Shown here: positions 1 to 14,400 of the stretch, piece by piece
Position numbering within the stretch: position 1 is the first letter of the stretch
Layout: the number at the start of each line of letters is the position of its first letter
From: Syngnathus acus
Lineage: Eukaryota; Chordata; Actinopteri; Syngnathiformes; Syngnathidae
Length of the DNA stretch: 64,000 nucleotides
Assembly: GCF_901709675.1 (NCBI RefSeq)
Contig: NC_051103.1
Coordinates: 4,201,501 to 4,265,500 of the forward strand
Direction of reading: 5' to 3'
The notes under the pieces: model-generated
What the model saw: only the letters and a program-made list of their open reading frames with translations
Told to the model about the DNA's origin: nothing
The model's database searches: none
Program-made: the position numbers and the translations under genes

Positions 1-2038
<2,038 letters not shown>

Positions 2039-4331
2039 CGGGAGCGCTCCTTGCTTAGCTCAGTTAGCTTAGCCAGTCGAAAATCAACAAGTCCTTTAAA
2101 AAACGGTAACGTGAACGTGACAGCGCTTGAATAGAAAACAGTTGGATAATGAAGGAGATGTTTGTAATTTGGCCCACTCACAAAGCTTACACGGCAAGAC
2201 GAGATGGACAGACACGCCAAAGTTGGAAAAGGGAAGGCAACACCCAAGGAAGAAAAAAAAAAAAAAAAAACACCGGAGTCGAGATTAAAAGGAAAACCAG
2301 CCGCACTTTGTGGAGAGATGAAGCCGGAGAATCCCTGCAAGGCACATCCGGTCAAACCATGACAGGCAAACGCTGCCACCTACTGCTTAGAACTGGGACT
2401 GCAGGATCGGATTCATTTTACTAAAAGTAGGCAAAAATACTGTATTGGATACTGTAGGCCAGATTTATTATTTTAAACCACTCACAAGAGTATAGATTAC
2501 ACCAATGTAGACACCGCCTGAGTAGTAAAATCGCTAGAAATAATCAAGTTCTAGTCATGGAAGCCAAAGTGAGTGATTAAAAAGGAGGCGAAAGAGCTCT
2601 GTCACCAACCCATTAGGGGGCTTGTAAAACAAAACACAGGACGTAAAATGATGCAAGATGTTCACAAATTTCACAAATGTATATTGGGGTGCACAGGAAC
2701 TCTGCAGTCACCTGATTTGGGGGGGGGGGGAAGTCAACATTTCAAAAGCGCAATCGGGGATGCAGTACATGCCTGCAAAGCATTTCCCCCGATTCGATGA
2801 GCTCATAAAACAGATGGTTGAACCCAGCTGAGGCTGTTGCTTTGGAGGAGTAGTTATCCTGCATAACCGATGCAAATGTGGAATACAGTACTACTCGGAG
2901 CTAGGGTTGAACAACTCGAATTTTTATTTTTTTTTTGCACATGCAGATTGTTAGTCATCATAGGTGGTGGGGGGGGGGTGAGGTCCCATGGAGTCACAAA
3001 GCTATGTTTATCTGATCTGATCAGAAAACGCAGCATGGTAACAATAGGCCTTGAGTCATCTCTGTGATCCGATTGGATCAGATGTAACGGAGCTGTGAGG
3101 TGAGTCACATGCTGATGCTGGATATGGTGGCAAATTTCTGGCCGTGGCAAGACTTTGAAAGCAAAACTCACCCATTTGGAAAGATGCTGCAAGCGCTTCT
3201 GCAGTGCTAGCAAAACTAAACTAGCATTAGAAGTGTAAACAAGCCCACGATAGAAACGGATGAGACCTTTATTGGAAAAACAAAAACGTACCTGTTGAGC
3301 AGAAATGTTGCCGATTCCAAAAATGACAGAGGTAGATATTCCGAAATAGTTCCAGCAAAGCTCTTGAAGCCCAGCCAAAGAAGTTCAGCGTCTTTAAAAA
3401 TAAATAAAATAAAGAAAAAACAATGAGCAGCCAGCTAAAAATAAGAACTGAAAATGTGTTTGTGATAAATAGTTGCATTTGTGGTTATTTCGATCACATG
3501 TTGTTGATTTTGCTTTTTTGTGCGCCACATTTCCCAGAAGGCTTGTCAACAACTCTTTGCATGAAACCAAGAAACGAAGATCTATTTCCAATCGCCTCGG
3601 GATTGTGTTGACAATACTTTTGAGTGCAGGTTTAAATCAAACTGCAAATGTAAGAGTACCCTGCAGAGTTATGTTCCTTTCCCTTTGCATTAAATCAACA
3701 CAAGAGGCTTTCATCATCCGAATCATGGCAAACAAAATGACCGTATGGGCTTGCATGCGTGTGTCCGGCCTCGCCACGCACCAACGTGGTCATCTGTAAG
3801 CACTCAGCAACTCTCCGGGTCACTTCACCCTCATCCCCCGAGATGTGTGCACGACGGATCTTAATGTGGCTGACACATACTCCCTTGCAGCACATCCGTC
3901 TGAATTTGTTATTTTCCCCTTAAAATAGGTTTTAGTGGCGGCTGGTATGGGTCCGAAATTAATCAGCAAGGAATGAATCAAAAAGTCTGACTCTCACATG
4001 GTATTTGCACATCCAAATTGATTTGCAGGACATGTGCTTTGGATCTAGAATGGTGCACATTGTGAACAACACATGCATCAAGTTAGCGTTTCATTGATCG
4101 CAGGACTTTGGCACGACTGTGGGATTTGGAGAGGAACGTTCACATCCGATTTATTCTGGAGTGGAAAATATGGATGTTGGACATATGAACATGGAATAAC
4201 CTACCGGTACTTACAGTAAGTTTCTCATATAAAGAAAGCAGTTGGTGGCTTCTGAGGTTGGAGCAATTACATGGTCACATGCTTCCAATGACTTGTGACT
4301 GCTTATGCTGTAGAATTTGGTGATGCCTTAA

Positions 4332-4356
4332 GGGGGGGGGGGGGGGGGGGGGGGGG
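4332..4356 (+). repeat. Poly-G homopolymer of 25 bases
   Basis: An uninterrupted run of 25 G on the + strand (C on the other), flanked by AA and AGAC. The length may be an assembly estimate, because such runs are hard to sequence. Confidence 0.9.
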
Positions 4357-5073
4357 AGACAGAGTTTAACTGTCAGAAAGCAAATTGCAAGCTCTTGATA
4401 GACCATATAGGATTAATTTAACAATCTGTTTGTTATTATAGGGTGTAGTGGAATTTGTTTCAAATATTCTCCACAATTATAAAGGCACATGATGCGAGTT
4501 AAAGCAAAACTTCCTGTGTGTCCCTGTCCAATTGAACTCGTGACTCAGTTCACTTTTCCAGGGACGATCCCTAACCCCGGCTTGCAGCTGAGAGTCCAGG
4601 AAGAGGGGTGAGGCAGAGGACTCATTGTGCCACACCACAGGGGACAATGGAAGAAAGTTTGAGGAAAGGAAGTGAAGTGACGGAGACGCCCTCATCCTGC
4701 GCCCTCTATTAGGTTGGACGTCCTGATTTTTGTATGTCATGTTTATGTCATTTGAGGGTGTGTAGCCAATATTAGGGATTTTCATCAGTGGGAGGGGAGC
4801 ACACAAGCAGATGCATGGCAAAAATGTAATTTTAAGTAAGGATAAAAATACTTTTTTTTTTAAATTGAACTAACTTACAGATATTGTAATTATTTTTATT
4901 TTTTTATCCCCCTTCTACACCGGTAAGAAAAAAAAACAATACACTATTCAAATGTGTGTATTCTAACTCTGAATATTATTTCTGATGCACAATAGGATCG
5001 CGTCAGCTTTTTACACAATGAGTTCTCATTCATTTAGCAGGGAATGTGTGTGTGTGCGCGTCGCTTGCTTGCA

Positions 5074-5082
5074 GGGGCGGGG
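5074..5082 (+). promoter_or_regulatory. GC box (Sp1-type) in the likely cyth3 promoter
   Basis: GGGGCGGGG about 390 bp before the cyth3 start codon, in a locally CpG-richer patch (about 5050-5110) with no clear TATA box. The transcription start is not mapped; its role is inferred from position. Confidence 0.45.
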
Positions 5083-5470
5083 CTTGGGACGTCGAAGCGG
5101 TTGCAGCGGAGCGAATGTGAACACACTCGCTGAGGATGAATCAGACGAGAGAGAGAGAGAGAAGGAGGGGGAGAACAGTCTCGTCGCGTGGACACATTTC
5201 CATTTCACGCGTCCTTCCTCACAATTAAGGATCTGATTAACATTCATTTGTGGGCAGATTGCTGCCACTTTGCACTCCTTCATTTTCACCATCATCTGCT
5301 TGTCTCCAGACGTCTGACAGACTCATACACACCGGCTTGTCACCGAGGAAAGAGACGGGGGGAGAGAGGAAAAAAAAAAAAAATCCTAATAAGAGAGGAA
5401 AAACATAGATTTGCAGGGGTCCATCCGGACACACCTTGAGGAGGACTGCCCTGTCACCGCTTGGATCAAT

Positions 5471-8400
5471 ATGGATGAAAACAATCATGGTAAGGATGCT
5501 TTTCCTCCTTCAGCACTCGCTCTGGCATGGATGGATGCTCGATGTGTACATCCATGCGCTACTAAATTGGTTGCACCTTTATGCAAAAACAGCTACAAGT
5601 ACTAGTTCCCCTTTCCTTGCTTAAGGCACTTGGTCTTTTCAAAACAAAAACATAATTTTCCATCTGTTTGAAGCCCCTGTAGCAAAGCTTGAAAGTCTCT
5701 CTCTTGCACACTATCTTGTATTTGAAGTCTGCAAACTGGGTGGAATTGATAAGATAAATGGATGGCAGCCACACAAACAAGTGCTCAGGCTCCTTTGTAG
5801 TTTGCTGATGAAATCCAGTGCCGCCGAATGTCCCTTCATAACTGATAATGCGCTAGTGGCAAAAGTGTGTCATGCAAATCACTTGCTTTCGTTACCTACA
5901 CTTTTTGGAAACCAATTTAGATTATGTATTTATTTGCGATATCAGATTTAGAACTTAAAACAGCATTGCTCCGTAACGGAACCGTCAGTATAGTCATTTA
6001 TGGTCATCTAATATTTTTGCCCTCCTTCTGCATCTCAAATTCTCAAACAAGCTTGTTTTATAACAAATGACTTTTTCAACCACAGTGAAAACTGCAGCCA
6101 AAGAAAAAAAATCTGAGAATTTAAAGTCTACCTAAAAATACTTGGAATTAATTTTAGAGGCCAGAAGATGGCAGCAAATCCCCTTTTCCATGGGGCAAAG
6201 CGAAATGAAGCTACTCCCATCACTTCAACATAGTGCAATAGTTTTATATTAGACCTAGTTTGGGGCCCAATAACCGCAAACAGGTGAAGACTAACCGAGA
6301 GTAGATTTCCCACAAATCTCAAATTGCAATCAATTTTTTTTTTTTTTGCCAACAGTCTGTCTTACTTATCACACATGCAAATACATCCTCCATCAGATAA
6401 TGCCACCCACCTTGAACACAAACGGACTTGAGTCTGATAACAGTTTGCCGGTTAAACTGTGAGAGATTAGCAAGAGTTGACGGGCATTGTCATTGCCACT
6501 TCCCCATCACCCCCCCCCATAGTCAATGTCGACCATGTGACGGGCTGTCAGACATGCTGTTTGTGATCAGACGGGAAACAGCCCCTGCGCCGAATGAATT
6601 ATTCAGATAACTTATCATAAATGTTAAACTAACGGGGAGCGTCGCCTGATTCTCGCTCGAGTGCTAACAGGGCCACCGCCGCACACGTCACTTCGCATTG
6701 CTCACACGCGCACCTCCGCACGCGGGGCGTCGCAAGGCCGATAAGTCATCTGAGAGCAGATAGACGACAATATGTCACATGACATGCCGGATTTCATTTT
6801 GTAAAAACTGGAAACCACTCACTGAATGTGTGATTTTTGGGAATCTAGTGCTGCACCTCGGAGGGAATTAGTGGCTTCGAAGGGGAAGTTGTGCGATCTT
6901 TGTTGTGGCTATAGGCGCACCGTGTGGGAGGGCAGCAGACAGTCACTTGGGGCAGCTCGCCATTGACTGCATTTTTCAAGTTTGGCTCCCACTTCAATAA
7001 ACAAACACTCCAAAATTGGTAGATTAATCGTGCTGACATCCCGATGAGTTGCAGGCGTTTGATAACAATAGCTCAAACAAAGAGAGTCAAAGGAATCCAG
7101 AACTCTCGAAACAAAACATGCAACTAATCAATTCAGTCTTGTGACGGTCGCTGTTTTCACGTTAAAGTCATTTTGGGCAAAAAGAAAAAAATCTTGATTT
7201 CTCGTTAATGTCTGTTGTTGGCTCGGCTGAAGCGGGGGGGAAAAAAAGCTTTGCTATAAACGCATTGAGCCAGATTGAATTCACCCCATCCAAAACAAAA
7301 TGTCTCCTTTGTGTGTCTGAAGATTTACAACACAGAAATCTTTGCCTGGTTGTTGAAGGGCTTAAGATTAGATTTTCTTAAGACTGCAAATTGCATTTGA
7401 CTGGCAAGATTACATTTGTGGGGCAACAGTAGAAGATTAAATATAGTGTACGTTATGGCGCATGTTGAACTCACCGATAGTAACAGCGAGTAAAATGGGA
7501 GTGAAGGGGAGCTTGTAAAAGACTTTACTATCAAGAGTGGAGAGAGGAGACTACATATGGAGCTGATTAGGAAAGAGACTGAGAAAGCTTCCCTGCATGT
7601 TCCCATCACCATGGTACTGCATTTAAATGTGTGTGTGTAGGTGGATGGGATGGGTTGGCGAGTGAGGCAACATTCAGCAAAGAGGTAGTCTCACGTGGAT
7701 TTATTGCTTGTGGAAAGGAAGCTCTCCAAATCTGTGCAGAGGAGAGAAGAGAAAGGCGTTGTGAAATTTACTAGAATAGTAACAAGTAGCGCGCGGGTCT
7801 CTGCAGAGGTGAGAAAGGTGTTAGTTTCCCGTCCAACTAAAGACGATATCAAAGAAGTCATCACGATAGCATTTCAAAATTGCTGGATACGCATCGCAAT
7901 AATGTCGCCGAGCGTATCGGGCGGATTATTACATTCATTCTGTTTCCTGTCCGTCACCTGACTGACAGCCTGGAGCAGGCAAGCAGAGGTGTGGAAATGA
8001 TCGTCCAAATTTGTGTCACGTGTTTGCATGTTTGAAAACATCACTGGCTACAAGAAGAAACCTATTTTCAAATTTACATCTTAAAGCACAAAAAGAAACA
8101 AGACTTTTCAGTTCAGTCACCACAACAGAGATGTTTGGACAGACCCTAACCCTGTCCAGATGCTAGAAGAAAAAAAAACATCAGAATGTTTCATTCTCAG
8201 GCCGATCAAATGCTGATTATTTTGGCCTGCCAACATAGGACGGCAAAACCTCTCAGATCCTACCGTAGATTCCAACATACTGTATTATGATAGCGCTGAT
8301 GCTGAGCAGATGTGTGATCGAATGAGGACATTATGGGCGGACCACCCCCGTTGTAAATACGTTCTCGGCGGGAGGTCGCCCGTCCCCAAAATCTGCGGCT

Positions 8401-11400
8401 TAACCCAAGCAATCAGCTTCTTTGAGCCCCATATCCTCTGTGAGGTAGTTAAAAGAAAAACTAGAAGCTCCCCAAATCTTTTCTCTCACGCAAAGAGAAG
8501 AGCTGCTACCAAGAAAAGAGAGGAAATATTCAAATTTTTTGTTTGTTAAAAAACAAAAACATACAAATAATTTTGGTGCACAATGAGGCACTCTAAAACG
8601 GTCACGCCAGTACACGATCTCAAGGAAAGATGCATTTGTGGATGACAGTATAGCTAGCTAGTTAACTGGATGTCACATTTGCACCAGATAACCACTGATG
8701 CAAATGAAAGCATTACAATTTTTATAATGTGGGGGAGGGGGGACTCACGCGAGACTCCATATTAATAAGCCGGTAAAACACGGCGAGTCCAAAAAGCAAT
8801 ATGCTTGCACGCCCAAAATGTATTTTACATTCACTCTTCCGTTTTCACATTCCAGCTTCTTCTGCATCTTTGACAGCCTTGCAAGTCTATGAATAACTTC
8901 CACCTCCTGCATTATGATGACATGACAGCCCATCATTTTTTTTGCGACGTGGCGCCAGGCCCAAACATCCGAGTAGCGCACAACACCAAACGGCCTATCT
9001 GCTGCTCCACGTGCTGCTTTTTATCCAGCCGAGGCAAAGTAGGTTAGAATCGGGCAGCTGCAACATCTGCGTACAGGTCGGCCATACATCACACTTCCGC
9101 TTCTATTGGGGGTTTTGGAGGGGGAGTGTGCGGGATTAGTGCCAGCTGGCCCTCCCCGTGTGTGTGTGTGTGTGTGTGTGTGTGGTTGTGTTCTTCGTCT
9201 GTCTGTCTATATGACCCGGGTTGTAATGTGAATGCTTATCCAGTGGGAGGCAATGAGGGGGAGGGGGGGGGGGGTTAGATTAGAGGCCCACTTGTTTGCT
9301 GTACTGCCAAGCAGAGCAACAGGGATGTTTTTTTTGTTTTTTTTTTGAAAGCATTAAAGTGCGTTAAGTCGCTAAATAAAGCCAGGGAAGCATGGTTAAA
9401 TCCACCCGCGGTCACACAGCAGCCCATGTTAAGTGAGCGTGGGATTCTCACTTTCTGCAAGCTCGGTGGGCTCGATAATGTGTCGCAACCTTTATTGAGC
9501 CAATGCATATATATATATATATATATATATATGTTGGATTTTACATTGGAAAAATCGCACAGAACACCACCCAAAAAAATGTTTTTTATTTAATCAATTT
9601 TTTATAAAAGGGACTGACCAATTAATCCACGATTTAAAAAAATATATATCAACAGTTACAAAATAAGTCAGCCAATGTTTCATTTGTCAATAGTTTAGCA
9701 ATTAGCATTGCTTCCAGTCTTTCACCACTGCTACTAAAATAGTAAATTATTTTTGCTTGTCACTATAGATTGTAGACATAGATGAACAGAGATCATTTTT
9801 TTGGGGAGTAATTAAGTGAAACCATGTAGTTTATAACAATCGTCACCTTGTAAAAATTATGAAAGTGAAGGTTTGTCAATAGTCAGGCAATTAGCATTGC
9901 TTCCAGTCTTTCACCACTGCTACTAAAATAGTAAATTATTTTTGCTTGTCACTATAGATTGTAGACATAGATGAACAGAGATCATTTTTTTGGGGAGTAA
10001 TTAAGTGAAACCATGTAGTTTATAACAATCGTCACCTTGTAAAAATTATGAAAGTGAAGGTTTGGGTGCATTCATTTAAAAAAAAAAAAAAAAAAGCTGT
10101 TAACGCCAGTGGGTGGTTCAGATGGGGGACAGTTGTTTGCTTCGGGTGCACGGAGAGGCAGGGGATTTACTCCAAAAAGTAGATTTAGGGGGATTTATTT
10201 TTGAGGGGGTAGTGGGTGAGATTACAATGGGAGCCCACTTGTGTTATTGGGCACATGATGGACATTAAATCTTCTGGGCTCTCTCAAACCACTGTTACAG
10301 TGCAGCTGAAAAATGAATGAAGTAATGATCGATCGCCTTGTTCAAAAATTCTACACACAACAATGTATGACAGGAGAATTTGGAGGGAAAAATATAAAGT
10401 GAGTACAGGTAGGGCTTCTTCTCTGCTTCCTAAAGAAACCCAATTAAGAAAAGAGTCCTGGAAGGTCACTGATGGAGGAGTGTTAATATTGGAATTGGCA
10501 GAGAAGCCCCTCCACCATTGCCAAACAAGATTATCTACTGGCACAAAGATGTGAGTGCTGATTGTACAGTGGATTTTATGAGTTTGGAGAGACCAATAAG
10601 ATCTAGCCTTGGAGGATAATGGTAGCAGTGGGCTAATAATAGCGATGATCTTTTATGACATGGAGCAATGTCTACCGTTCATTAGATTTGGAATGAATCA
10701 AGATTGTAATCATGCGTGTTGTTGCCGTGAGGAGACATTAACTCATTAGCTAATGTAGGGCCTCGGGCAAGCAGAATGCGGGAGCCGTTGAGTGCCCGTT
10801 TTTGATCGATATAAATAATAACCAAGGGATGCTTTTCCATATTATGTTTGGCATTTTGCTGACTTGGTGACAGCGGACAAGTTATTGGCACTTTTCATGA
10901 ATTTGAATGAAGAAAGATGATTTGAGATGCAAGTGTAGTCACAATTTAAACTTGACCCCTAACAATTCAGCGATAGTGTATCTGTGCATCTTGACTTGAC
11001 CATAGGCTAGAAATGTCCGCACAAATTTGGAGGGGAAACTCCCTCTCATAAAACTATGAACAGCGTTAAAAGTTTTTCTATTATGAGTCCTTAATTGGCT
11101 TTTAATATCCTCCACACTCATAGTTGTAGAAGTGCCGGCGGTAACAACCACTAATTAACATCTTTATTCTCTGTCGCGGTGCTTTGACAGCAGATGGGGA
11201 TAAAACGAAGCTTGGCCCCAAAATTAAGACGTGTTAAACGCGGTTCCCACACAGGAAATCCCACAGATGTTTCCCCCCCCCCCCACACACCCACAGTTTC
11301 CTTAACTCTAAACACAGCGCTTCAGGAATATGTACGGTCAATGAGGTCATTGAAATGTGTCGCAACTCTTCTGCTCACAAGATGTCAAAGTAAAAGTGGG

Positions 11401-14400
11401 ATGAATGTTTTCCTCTTCGCTGAGTGACCTTGTTTTACTTATCTTGAGGGAGTAAGGAAAACTGGTGATGTTTTTTTTTTGTGTGTGCCGCTTTTGCCTA
11501 ATGAAGCAAGATCAAACAATCTTTGACTAGTTTTCACATTTAACAACAAGTACAGGTGCTACAAAGTTGTACACTGATCTACGGTTCTTAATTTGATACA
11601 AACAGCAGAGTAATCTTGGCACGTAAGGATAAATTGAGGGAGTGATGTTATTTTCTTCCCCGAAATGTAGGCGAGACGAGCCCCGCGGTGAGATTTGTGC
11701 CACGTTAGCCTAATGAAGCGAGATCAAACATACTTAATGTGTTAGTAGGATGGATGGTGATCAAGAAGTGACTCGTCCGTCCGTTCTGCTTTCTCATTTT
11801 TTTTCCTGGAGCTGCGAGTTAAATCGCAGAATCCTGTGTCGTATAATCTGGATTGGTTTTATTAATAGAATTATCCCTCGGGCCGAGCGGAGAAGGAGGA
11901 GTGGGCTGAGTTACTTTGAAGTGGATTAATTAAAACCTCTTTCTCGAGTTAATTAAGACTCAAGACATCGCCTCGCGATGCTTCTCGCTCCATCTAAAGG
12001 AGGTGAAACAGTCAGTCGAGCAGCAGCGATAGGCAGCAGACACTTTTTTTTTTTTTTTTTTCTTCCCATGTTTTGCTGATCATTCTCAGCTCCTCCGGTC
12101 TGCCAGATTGGATTCTCTTTTCCCTCGACTTCACGCCATCCCTCCATTTGCTGTTTGATCTTGGCGCGTTGTCGCCGCGTGTGCAGCGGAGGATGTGAAC
12201 TGTGTACAAATGAGCTGTGTTTTCTCCATCATGCCTTTTAGTTCCTGAGGATCTCTCCCTGGAGGAGAAGGATGAGCTGTGCAACATCCGGCGTAGGAAA
12301 AGAGAACTGCTGGACGACATTGAGGTGTGTGTGAAACTGTAGCAAAAAACCTGACGTTGCAATCTTGAACCAATTTGGGTTACTTTTGAACTACTTTGCC
12401 AACTTATTTGCATTAATATGTCTGTCGCGCAGAGGTTGAAGTGTGAAATTGCCGAGGTCATGACAGAAATCGAGCAGCTGACGTGTGTCGGCGAGAGGTA
12501 AGGATTTAGGAGAAAATACTTTCTGATCGTTGTCATCCTCCATGAAAGCAGACTATTTTTATGTTGAATCAAAATAAAAACATTTGCTTTAACTTTAAGA
12601 AACAAAGATCAACATTTTTTACCTATTCCTCAACATGTTAGCGACCAAATTGAATCACAATTAAATTTGTTGTCTGTTTGAAATAATGTCTTATTTTTTA
12701 ATTAAGGGATGGAATTGAAAAAGTTTCATTTCAAACTGTTTCATCGATTAACCGACAGATTAATTGATTATAAAATTAAACGTTAATTAGAGATGCACTT
12801 GTACAGATATTTTTTTTAACTGTCCAAATCAAACCTATCTTCCAGTAAAACATCCCAGAGAAACAAACAGATCGCAATGGGCAGGAAGAAATTCAACATG
12901 GACCCTAAAAAGGTACTTTTCTTCCTCGAGTGTCCTCACCTTTCCATCTTGTTCAGATGCTCTTGAAATGGTTCATGGGAGCTCACCTCCTCTCCTCCAG
13001 GGAATCCAGTTCTTACTTGAGAACGACCTCCTTCAGCACACTCCAGAAGACATTGCGCAATTTCTGTATAAAGGAGAAGGTCTCAATAAGACGGTCATTG
13101 GAGACTACCTCGGCGAACGGTGAGATGATGGTTTGAAGATTTGCCAAGTTTGACCTGTGCTAGTTGACTTAATTTGGGTACCTATAGAATTATGCCAAAT
13201 TAAACGCTTCAATGGCCGACAAATGGAAGTTGTTGTTCTTGGCTTGATTTTTGTCTGGCTCCAGATGATTTAAACTGCGCACACATTCAAAGACAACACA
13301 ACCCCCGGTCCAAATAACTCAGGAATGTTATCATTTCGAAACTTTGCTCAACAGACAAAAGTATTTGGCTCATAAAAAGACAACGGAGGCTCGTATGAGC
13401 GGGTTTCACCGCAGAAACCACCAACGACCCCACAAACCAGTGTGCGGTTTGGGGTTGAGCTGTTTTTCATCAATCTGACACATGCGCCAATGCCTTGAGG
13501 GCCGAGGAAATGCAAAGCACAGGCCAGCTGTTTAAATTGCTTCCACACGCCACCTCTCAGCATCTTGTGCGAATAAATTAGTAATCACGACAAGAATGCT
13601 GAGGGAAGGCCCATTTCGACACCTGTTTACCGAGTTGCGTGTGGATTGCGTTTTTGTTTTTTCCGACGCGGAATGTGTTTGCTCGCCCACCAGGGATGAC
13701 TTCAACATTAAGGTGCTGCAGGCTTTTGTGGAGCTACACGAGTTTGCTGACCTCAACCTCGTCCAAGCGCTACGGTCAGCGAAAAATAAAAACACACGTC
13801 GTTAAACACATCCTGACAGCTCGTGACGCCAACTTCCTGTTTGTCTTTCAGGCAATTCCTGTGGAGTTTCCGTTTGCCAGGTGAAGCTCAGAAGATCGAT
13901 CGCATGATGGAGGCCTTTGCTTCGCGCTACTGCCAGTGCAACCCGGGGGTCTTCCAGTCTACAGGTATGTGAACGTTTTAGAATGACCTTGGTTACCAGC
14001 CAAAATAATCCCATAAAAAATGATATATATATTTTTTTAATGGCTTGAAAACATTGTGTTATATCTGCACAAGCCACCTTTAAATCCAATACGCTTAAAA
14101 ACATGACAATAAGATGCACGAGTTGCTGTAACTAAGGCTCAATAAGGATCAAGCAGACTTAAGTAACATCACGGCTCCGCACGGCGGATGAGCAAAGAGC
14201 CGCTGCATCCATAATTCACAAAGACACGACCTGGCTGAGTGAGAACGCAGTCTGGTGACGAACGCAGGAACGACAACACACTCGTAAATATTTGAAGATG
14301 TTTTACAGCGTGAAAGACGTTCCTTATGCGTACACGAGGAGGTAAAGCAGAGGGAACTTACGTACATTTAGACGTAACATCAATTGTAACACTGCTTCCA

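Larger units (their letters stand above)
2039..5470. other. Intergenic spacer between divergent rac1 and cyth3
   Basis: Holds the rac1 5' UTR and promoter on the left and the cyth3 promoter and 5' UTR on the right. I see no coding exon. It contains an A18 run near 2262, a G-rich run near 2718 and a 25-base G run at 4332-4356. A GC box lies at 5074-5082. Confidence 0.7.
5490..12241 (+). other. Long first intron of cyth3
   Basis: 6.75 kb with no coding exon that I can support. It contains GT and AT microsatellites, a 189-bp tandem duplication (9683-10064), and a stretch at about 11440-11960 that carries a repeated motif and several TAATTA homeodomain-type cores. It is a reasonable place to look for enhancers; nothing in the sequence proves one. 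Confidence 0.6.
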
